Source: Ignavibacteriales bacterium UBA6490
GTDB taxonomy: Bacteria > Bacteroidota > Ignavibacteria > Ignavibacteriales > Ignavibacteriaceae
Reading direction: 5' to 3'
DNA: 19,687 nucleotides
Assembly (NCBI GenBank): GCA_002435365.1
Contig: DJMM01000108.1
Span: 1-19,687 of the forward strand
A model generated the notes under the pieces. It worked only from the letters and a program-made list of their open reading frames with translations, ran no database searches and had not been told where the DNA came from. Below, in pieces: positions 15,134-19,687 of this stretch (position 1 is its first letter; every line of letters starts with the position of its first letter). Both the position numbers and the translations under genes were made by a program.

Positions 15134-15609
15134 TTTAAACTAAATATAAATGCTAATGTTACTGAATGTCTTAAATAAGGACTGCTTACGGTAACAGACG
15201 CTCTCTTGTAAAAAGTAGGAGTTGAGCTTACAATGTTCTGATTAGCAGCGCTTACATAATGTATTAAACAGCTGACCTCATAATCTTCGGCATGAGGAGA
15301 GCTTACGGTTTTCTTATAATTATTATAATCGTCGATATCATCCAACGGATCAGTTTTCGAAACAAGGCCAAAACCTGACGGGGGAGTCAGCGCGGAAGTT
15401 GACGCCACAACGAAAGTTTTGGTTGCTTCATCAAATGCTTTGTTTTTTATCTCTTCAATCATGTCGTCTGCAAGAGAAAATGCAGTAAGATATACTTTGT
15501 TCTCAAGCTCTGCAGTTGTACATTCCATAAGGCTTCCGTTAAACTGCAGTGAAGTTAAAGTAAGGAGAACCAAAGCACCCAATGCCATCAGAGATTGAAT
15601 ATTTGTCAT
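15130..15609 (-). CDS. PilV/GspI-like membrane-anchored protein
   Basis: This 159-residue protein is first in the pilin-like operon. A hydrophobic N-terminal helix (about 6-24) is followed by a continuous amphipathic helix, ELENKVYLTAFSLADDMIEE (34-53), similar in placement to the 'A-x-x-LA-x-x-x-x-E' helix of PilV/GspI minor pilins. The C-terminal half is a small beta domain with one Cys (YEVSCLIHY). There is no canonical prepilin cleavage motif. A GGGAG ribosome site lies about 9 bases before the ATG. The assignment rests mostly on the PilV-W-X order and architecture. Confidence 0.62.
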   Translation of the reverse strand: MTNIQSLMALGALVLLTLTSLQFNGSLMECTTAELENKVYLTAFSLADDMIEEIKNKAFDEATKTFVVASTSALTPPSGFGLVSKTDPLDDIDDYNNYKKTVSSPHAEDYEVSCLIHYVSAANQNIVSSTPTFYKRASVTVSSPYLRHSVTLAFIFSLK

Positions 15610-15694
15610 TTTAACACTCCCAAATGAGATTCCAATTGGTCAAATTCCGTGCCTAATCTCTTTAATGAATAAATAAGTTGATTATTAACCGATA

Positions 15695-15700
15695 ATTATA
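15695..15700 (-). promoter_or_regulatory. Possible -10 box for the pilin-like operon
   Basis: The complement of 15695-15700 is a perfect TATAAT, 86 bases before the PilV-like start. No good -35 box sits 16-18 bases further upstream, so support is weak. The rest of 15610-15844 is AT-rich with no coding frame I would defend. Confidence 0.25.
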
Positions 15701-15844
15701 GCAATAAACATTCCTGACTAAATTCTTCTATTGTATTAGTCTATTTGTCATTGCTGTATATTAAATACAGGTAAAAATGAGCTTAAATGCAAGTAATATT
15801 TACCTTAGGGGGATATAGTAAGCGGTGGAAGGATTAATCAGGAG

Positions 15845-15869
15845 GCTGTTTCCCTTGTTGGGAAACAGC
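15845..15869 (-). terminator. Perfect 10-base hairpin after the S46 gene, no T-tract
   Basis: GCTGTTTCCC (15845-15854) and GGGAAACAGC (15860-15869) form a perfect stem with a 5-base loop, 12 bases beyond the S46 stop. Neither strand shows a following T-run. It may therefore be a factor-dependent terminator or an mRNA 3'-end stabiliser rather than a classical intrinsic terminator. Confidence 0.5.
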
Positions 15870-15881
15870 ACACAGAGAATA

Positions 15882-18050
15882 TTATTTTAGAGTAATTTTG
15901 CCATTTTTAAGTTCTTCACTCAATCGCTTTGCATGATACAAATCTTTTACCGCCTCAATCATTCCTGCGGAATGCACGGATACGGTCCTGTTCTCTTCCG
16001 TAGTGAAAATAAAGCTTCCCGGAAGGCTCTGGATATTTCCGTCGAATGCTAGACCCACAACCTCGCCTTTTCTATTAATAACCGGACTGCCTGAATTCCC
16101 GCCTATAATATCGTTTGTCGAAACAAAATTAAAGGGAGTCTGCAGTTCAAATTCGGCAGGCGGATTTTTCCATCTTTCAGGCAGATTCCATGGGTGTTCT
16201 TCATTGAAGCTGTAATACCGGTCGTACAAACCGTAGAAAGTAGTAATGGGAGGTGCAACTGTACCGTTATAGGGAAATCCTTCAACTACTCCGTCAGAAA
16301 TCCTCAGGGTGAAAGTGGCATCCGGTGGAATTGATGTTCCGAAAACATCAAACAGTGCCCTGCCAAGGTTCTGCGAATATATTTTTTCTTCCTGAGAGAG
16401 CTGGAATGACTGGTTCTGTAATTCAACCCTGCGTGCTTCGGAATTAATTATGAAATATATGAAGGGGTCGTTCGAATTTATTATGCCGTCTGCTCCTTTC
16501 TGCAGAAGTGCGGCTGCTTTTTCCCGGGAGACAACATCCGAATTGGAAAGAATATTATCCACAGCTTCCATTCCTTTTCTGCCCCCTGTTATTTTATTTA
16601 CAAGCGGATAATCTGTTCCCAGGTATTTGTTTATTTTCTGAACGAACTCAAAAAGCATCAGCTTTTGTTTCTGGAGATCCAGCTCTTCCGGGTAAAATGA
16701 ATTAACCAATGAATCAAGCTGGCTTGCGGTTAATACCGTTTTCTGTTCTTCGGGAGAATCAAGTTCGGCAATAAGATTAATAATATCGACAGCCATTTCA
16801 AAATACTGAGGGGTAGTTAAACTATGCAGGGTCAATCCGTAAAGTTCCTCGGCAGTCTGTTTTTGCTGGTTTTTGACATTTTCAATTTTTTCCCACATGT
16901 CTCCGTATCTGGCATTGAGCCCGGGATTTTCTCTCACTTTGGATTTAAATGTCTTTTCAAAGTCCTTTTTCTTAGCCATCAATACCGGGTTTCTCAATCC
17001 TTCCAGCATTCCGTTATATGCTTTCAGAGAGTTTGTATAACCTAATAGGTCATTCGTTAATTCCTCGGAATTGGATGGTTTATTGCGGAGCATGCCATGG
17101 TAGATATTAATTAATCCTGAATACATTTCTATTCTGGGCGGATATAATACGTCCCGCATATATTCAAGCTGGGCTACAGTACTAAGACGGTTTGTTGTAC
17201 CTGGATTGCCCACAACGAAAACAGGTTCTCCGGCAAGGGCGCCGTTACTGCTCCATTTGAAATAATGTTCGGTCTTTAACGGTTTGCCGCTATCGTCATA
17301 AACACGGAAAAAAGTACAATCAAGGTTATATCTCGGGTAGGTAAAATTATCAGGATCCCCGCCGAAGTATCCGATCTGTGTTTCGGGTGCAAATACCAGG
17401 CGCACATCATTGTATCTTTTATAATAATAAAGAGAATATTTGCCGCCGTTGTACAGCTTTGTAACCTTTGTTCTAAATCCGCTTGAGGCCCATTCACGTT
17501 TTTCAATACCGGAAATTGCTTTTTTTTCTGCAATAGCCTTATCCTGATCAGGTGCATTATCAATGGCAGTCTGAATTTCAGAAGTTACATCCTCAATACG
17601 AACAAGCTGCTCAACGAAAAGGCCCTCAACTTTTCTCTCCTGGTCGGGCGTTTCAGCATAGAACCCATTTTCCTGTAAGCTTTCCCCGCTGTCAGAAACG
17701 TCTGTAACGCTTTCCCGTCCGCAGTGGTCATTTGTCATTACAAGCCCGTCTTCCGATACAAACGAGGCAGAACAGTATGTTGCAAATTTTAAAGCCGACA
17801 TTCTTACATGGTCAAACCATTCCTGAGAGGGAGTGAAGTTATATTCTTTTGAGAAATAATCTACCGGGGCATATTCAAATGTCCACATTTTACCTGTATC
17901 AAAAGCACCGGCTCTTACAGTATCAAGATTGATCCCGTTGCTTATAACAGAAGGAGATTTCTGAATTTCCCGGACCGGCGAACATCCAGCTGCTGCCAGC
18001 AATGATAAAATGATTATAAAATTCGTAAGATGAAAAGTATATTTTTTCAT
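15882..18050 (-). CDS. S46 family dipeptidyl-peptidase, DPP7-like, predicted lipoprotein
   Basis: The 722-residue enzyme matches S46 family length. The N-terminal signal has AAGC at 20-23, so Cys23 may be lipidated (the lipobox is weak at its first position). The chymotrypsin-like catalytic residues are inferred as His109 in TNDHCG, Asp234 in GGDPDNFTYPRY and Ser653 in GGNSGSP, with an alpha-helical insert between. The residue 18 after the Ser is Gly671 (AFDGN). In characterised enzymes Gly there goes with hydrophobic P1 preference (DPP7), Arg with acidic preference (DPP11). The usual TNHHCG appears as TNDHCG, with the expected catalytic His kept. No ribosome site is evident. It is flanked by hairpin elements and probably monocistronic. 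Confidence 0.93.
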   Translation of the reverse strand: MKKYTFHLTNFIIILSLLAAAGCSPVREIQKSPSVISNGINLDTVRAGAFDTGKMWTFEYAPVDYFSKEYNFTPSQEWFDHVRMSALKFATYCSASFVSEDGLVMTNDHCGRESVTDVSDSGESLQENGFYAETPDQERKVEGLFVEQLVRIEDVTSEIQTAIDNAPDQDKAIAEKKAISGIEKREWASSGFRTKVTKLYNGGKYSLYYYKRYNDVRLVFAPETQIGYFGGDPDNFTYPRYNLDCTFFRVYDDSGKPLKTEHYFKWSSNGALAGEPVFVVGNPGTTNRLSTVAQLEYMRDVLYPPRIEMYSGLINIYHGMLRNKPSNSEELTNDLLGYTNSLKAYNGMLEGLRNPVLMAKKKDFEKTFKSKVRENPGLNARYGDMWEKIENVKNQQKQTAEELYGLTLHSLTTPQYFEMAVDIINLIAELDSPEEQKTVLTASQLDSLVNSFYPEELDLQKQKLMLFEFVQKINKYLGTDYPLVNKITGGRKGMEAVDNILSNSDVVSREKAAALLQKGADGIINSNDPFIYFIINSEARRVELQNQSFQLSQEEKIYSQNLGRALFDVFGTSIPPDATFTLRISDGVVEGFPYNGTVAPPITTFYGLYDRYYSFNEEHPWNLPERWKNPPAEFELQTPFNFVSTNDIIGGNSGSPVINRKGEVVGLAFDGNIQSLPGSFIFTTEENRTVSVHSAGMIEAVKDLYHAKRLSEELKNGKITLK

Positions 18051-18146
18051 AAAATATTAATTTAAAATTGAATTACGTTAGGGATTAATTATAGTATAAC
18101 CCGGTGTGTGCTATATTTATAAAAATTCTTCCCGATCTAACTATCT

Positions 18147-18180
18147 AAAAAAAATAAGGATGAATAAAAATTCATCCTTA
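18147..18180 (-). terminator. Intrinsic terminator after the zinc-ribbon gene
   Basis: TAAGGATGAA (18155-18164) and TTCATCCTTA (18171-18180) form a perfect 10-base stem with a 6-base loop. On the minus strand it is followed by eight T residues (complement of 18147-18154). It lies 24 bases past the zinc-ribbon gene stop and separates it from the S46 gene. Confidence 0.9.
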
Positions 18181-18204
18181 AAAATAAGATATTTATATGA
18201 TGCA

Positions 18205-18546
18205 TCAAATATATGAATCGGGCTGATAGAGTGGTTCAATCTCCCATTCATCTTCTACCGTACCCACGCAGTGAGAACATTTCGGTACATTGAAGACAAC
18301 TTTTTCCTCATTGGGCGCTGCTCTTACGAAGTTCAGTATCGTTTTGCAGCTGGAGCACTGAATAACATGAGAGGTTGTTGTTTTTTTGCTGCATTCCGGA
18401 CAAATAAAACCCAGTTCTCCCGGCACCTCTTCGGGATTTACTAAGAATATTGAGTTACATTTAGAGTTGTTGCATTTAGCGAAGTGCCATTTAACAGTAT
18501 TTTTTGCTTCGATAACCGGCTCCTTCAAGTTTTTGTTGATTAACAT
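18205..18546 (-). CDS. Double zinc-ribbon protein of unknown function
   Basis: The 113-residue protein holds four paired cysteines: C25/C30 (CX4C), C49/C52 (CPEC), C64/C67 (CSSC) and C90/C93 (CSHC). Together they suit two zinc-ribbon sites. No signal peptide or membrane segment is seen, so it is probably cytoplasmic. Zinc ribbons of this kind bind nucleic acids or proteins; no enzymatic domain is attached. No clear ribosome site precedes the ATG. It is transcribed alone, divergent from the phosphomannomutase gene, and has its own terminator. I do not recognise a named family. Confidence 0.8.
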   Translation of the reverse strand: MLINKNLKEPVIEAKNTVKWHFAKCNNSKCNSIFLVNPEEVPGELGFICPECSKKTTTSHVIQCSSCKTILNFVRAAPNEEKVVFNVPKCSHCVGTVEDEWEIEPLYQPDSYI

Positions 18547-18570
18547 AAAGTAATAAAAATTAAAAGTCTA

Positions 18571-18608
18571 TTGAAAAATAATTCTCTTATATTTATGATG
18601 TAAGAGAA
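18571..18608 (+). promoter_or_regulatory. Promoter of the phosphohexomutase gene with overlapping operator-like inverted repeat
   Basis: TTGAAA (18571-18576) and TATGAT (18594-18599) are separated by exactly 17 bases, a near-consensus sigma70 promoter, leaving a leader of about 110 bases. A perfect inverted repeat, TTCTCTTA (18582-18589) and TAAGAGAA (18601-18608), straddles the -10 box, a position where a bound repressor would block polymerase. It may equally affect the divergent zinc-ribbon gene. A further AT-rich imperfect inverted repeat lies at 18638-18662. Confidence 0.5.
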
Positions 18609-18716
18609 ATACAGAGAAGTTCTTTCGGCAGAAATTTACTATTTTTATTATAAAATAATAGTTCACTTATTTTTCTGCTACTAAATAATCACCTGCAAAG
18701 AAAAGGAACAGGATTA

Positions 18717-19687
18717 ATGGAAAAAATAAAATCATTTAAAGCATACGATATCAGGGGAAAAGTCCCCTCCGAACTTAACCCGGAAATGGCATATAAAATA
18801 GGAAGAGCTTATGCTTCACTTATAAATGCAAAAAAGGCAGTTATCGGCCACGATATCAGGAAATCTTCGGAAGAGCTGTCGCAGGCACTTGCCAAAGGAT
18901 TAACTGATGCCGGTGCTGAAGTAATTGACATTGGCCTTTGCGGCACCGAGATGATTTATTATGCCACGCCGGCACTTGATGCCGACGGCGGTATTATGAT
19001 TACTGCAAGCCATAATCCTCCTGAATATAACGGAATGAAGTTTGTAAAAAGAGGTTCGGTGCCGGTTGGTTATGACTCCGGCCTTAATAAAGTGGAAGAG
19101 ATGATCTTAACGGATAAGCTGGGTGAAAAAGCAACAGTTCCCGGGGGCATAAAAAATTACAATGCTATGGACGGTTTTATTAATAATCTTGGAAAATTCT
19201 ATGATCCGTCGAAGATAAAAAATTATACCGTCGTTACAAATGCAGGCAACGGATGTGCCGGCCCCGCTCTCGATCTGCTCGAAAAGAAATTACCTGTTAA
19301 GCTGATTAAAATATACAATGAACCGGATTCTTCATTTCCCAACGGCGTACCTAATCCGCTGCTTGTAGAAAACAGGCAGCCCACAATTGATGCCGTAACT
19401 GCAAATAAGGCTGACCTGGGAGTGGCATGGGACGGCGACTACGACAGATGCTTTTTCTTCGATGAGAAAGGCAGCTTTATTGAAGGTTATTATATTGTCG
19501 GACTGCTTGCTAAATCCATACTGAAAAATTATCCCGGCGAAAATATTGTTCACGACCCGCGCCTGGTGTGGAATACCTTTGAGGTTGTTAAAGAAAGCGG
19601 CGGCAAAGCTGTTCAATCTAAAAGCGGACATGCCTTCATTAAAGAGAAGATGCGTGAAGTGAATGCAGTGTACGGCGGCGAAATGTC
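18717..19687 (+). CDS. Phosphomannomutase/phosphoglucomutase (alpha-D-phosphohexomutase), 3'-truncated by window
   Basis: The frame is open to the end of the window (323 full codons seen of an expected 450-460). The enzyme interconverts hexose 1- and 6-phosphates for sugar-nucleotide and polysaccharide synthesis. N-terminal FKAYDIRG is a family start signature. The phosphoserine loop TASHNP has the active Ser at 98. The metal-binding loop DGDYDR spans 239-244. The sugar-specificity loop begins as GGEMS at the last bases. The C-terminal phosphate-binding domain lies outside the window. The ATG at 18717 has AAAGGAA about 8 bases upstream. Mannose versus glucose preference cannot be decided. A promoter with an operator-like repeat lies upstream. 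Confidence 0.93.
   Translation, partial: MEKIKSFKAYDIRGKVPSELNPEMAYKIGRAYASLINAKKAVIGHDIRKSSEELSQALAKGLTDAGAEVIDIGLCGTEMIYYATPALDADGGIMITASHNPPEYNGMKFVKRGSVPVGYDSGLNKVEEMILTDKLGEKATVPGGIKNYNAMDGFINNLGKFYDPSKIKNYTVVTNAGNGCAGPALDLLEKKLPVKLIKIYNEPDSSFPNGVPNPLLVENRQPTIDAVTANKADLGVAWDGDYDRCFFFDEKGSFIEGYYIVGLLAKSILKNYPGENIVHDPRLVWNTFEVVKESGGKAVQSKSGHAFIKEKMREVNAVYGGEM

Noticed and set aside
16824..17045. Open frame on the plus strand within the S46 gene
   Set aside because: Antisense shadow; its codons follow the S46 frame and it matches no family.
1..19687. CRISPR array, tRNA or rRNA genes, insertion sequences or prophage genes
   Set aside because: No regularly spaced repeats, no cloverleaf-like sequence, no transposase or integrase motifs were seen on either strand.

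Overview
The window is an ordinary-looking chromosomal segment of a Gram-negative bacterium, probably from the Bacteroidota/Chlorobiota side of the FCB group; an Ignavibacteria-like organism is my best guess. The basis is the gene set: outer-membrane barrels, lipoproteins with lipoboxes, an S46 dipeptidyl-peptidase, a DPP5-like S9 peptidase, a CotH-type lipoprotein and a divergent GroES-like protein. Base composition is AT-leaning. Some genes have clear AGGAG-type ribosome sites and some have none. Two plausible sigma70-type promoters (TTGAAA-N17-TATGAT and TTGACA-N18-TGTAAT) fit this better than the Bacteroidia-specific promoter type. The assignment is an inference.

Layout. (1) 1-1202, plus strand: the 3' part of queD overlaps truA by one base; both products act in tRNA anticodon-region modification. 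(2) 1395-2147, plus strand: a TPR protein behind a candidate promoter that carries an inverted repeat. (3) 2199-6282, minus strand: a tight run read as porin > CotH lipoprotein > PAP2 phosphatase > hemW. (4) 6314-7782, minus strand: an outer-membrane barrel and a small lipoprotein, closed by a textbook intrinsic terminator. (5) 7869-12575, minus strand: S9 peptidase > YkvA/DUF1232 > Nudix > recN, packed with gaps of 2-14 bases or a 4-base overlap. (6) 12576-13008: a 433-base gene-free gap that holds a striking nested inverted-repeat structure of about 156 bases. (7) 13009-13380, plus strand: GroES-like protein. (8) 13377-15609, minus strand: three pilin-like membrane-anchored proteins (PilV-, PilW- and PilX-like) followed by a 57-residue membrane protein. 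(9) 15882-18050, minus strand: S46 dipeptidyl-peptidase. (10) 18205-18546, minus strand: double zinc-ribbon protein with its own terminator. (11) 18717-end, plus strand: 5' part of a phosphomannomutase/phosphoglucomutase gene.

Functionally, the S9 and S46 peptidases both point to periplasmic breakdown of peptides into dipeptides. The porin, CotH and PAP2 genes form a possible envelope phosphate or phosphorylation module. The pilin-like set looks like the minor-subunit part of a type IV pilus or type II secretion-like machine whose engine genes are not in the window.

I saw no CRISPR array, tRNA, rRNA, insertion sequence or prophage. The least explained items are the structured intergenic element at 12741-12896 and the pilin-like operon whose first two proteins lack a prepilin-peptidase motif.
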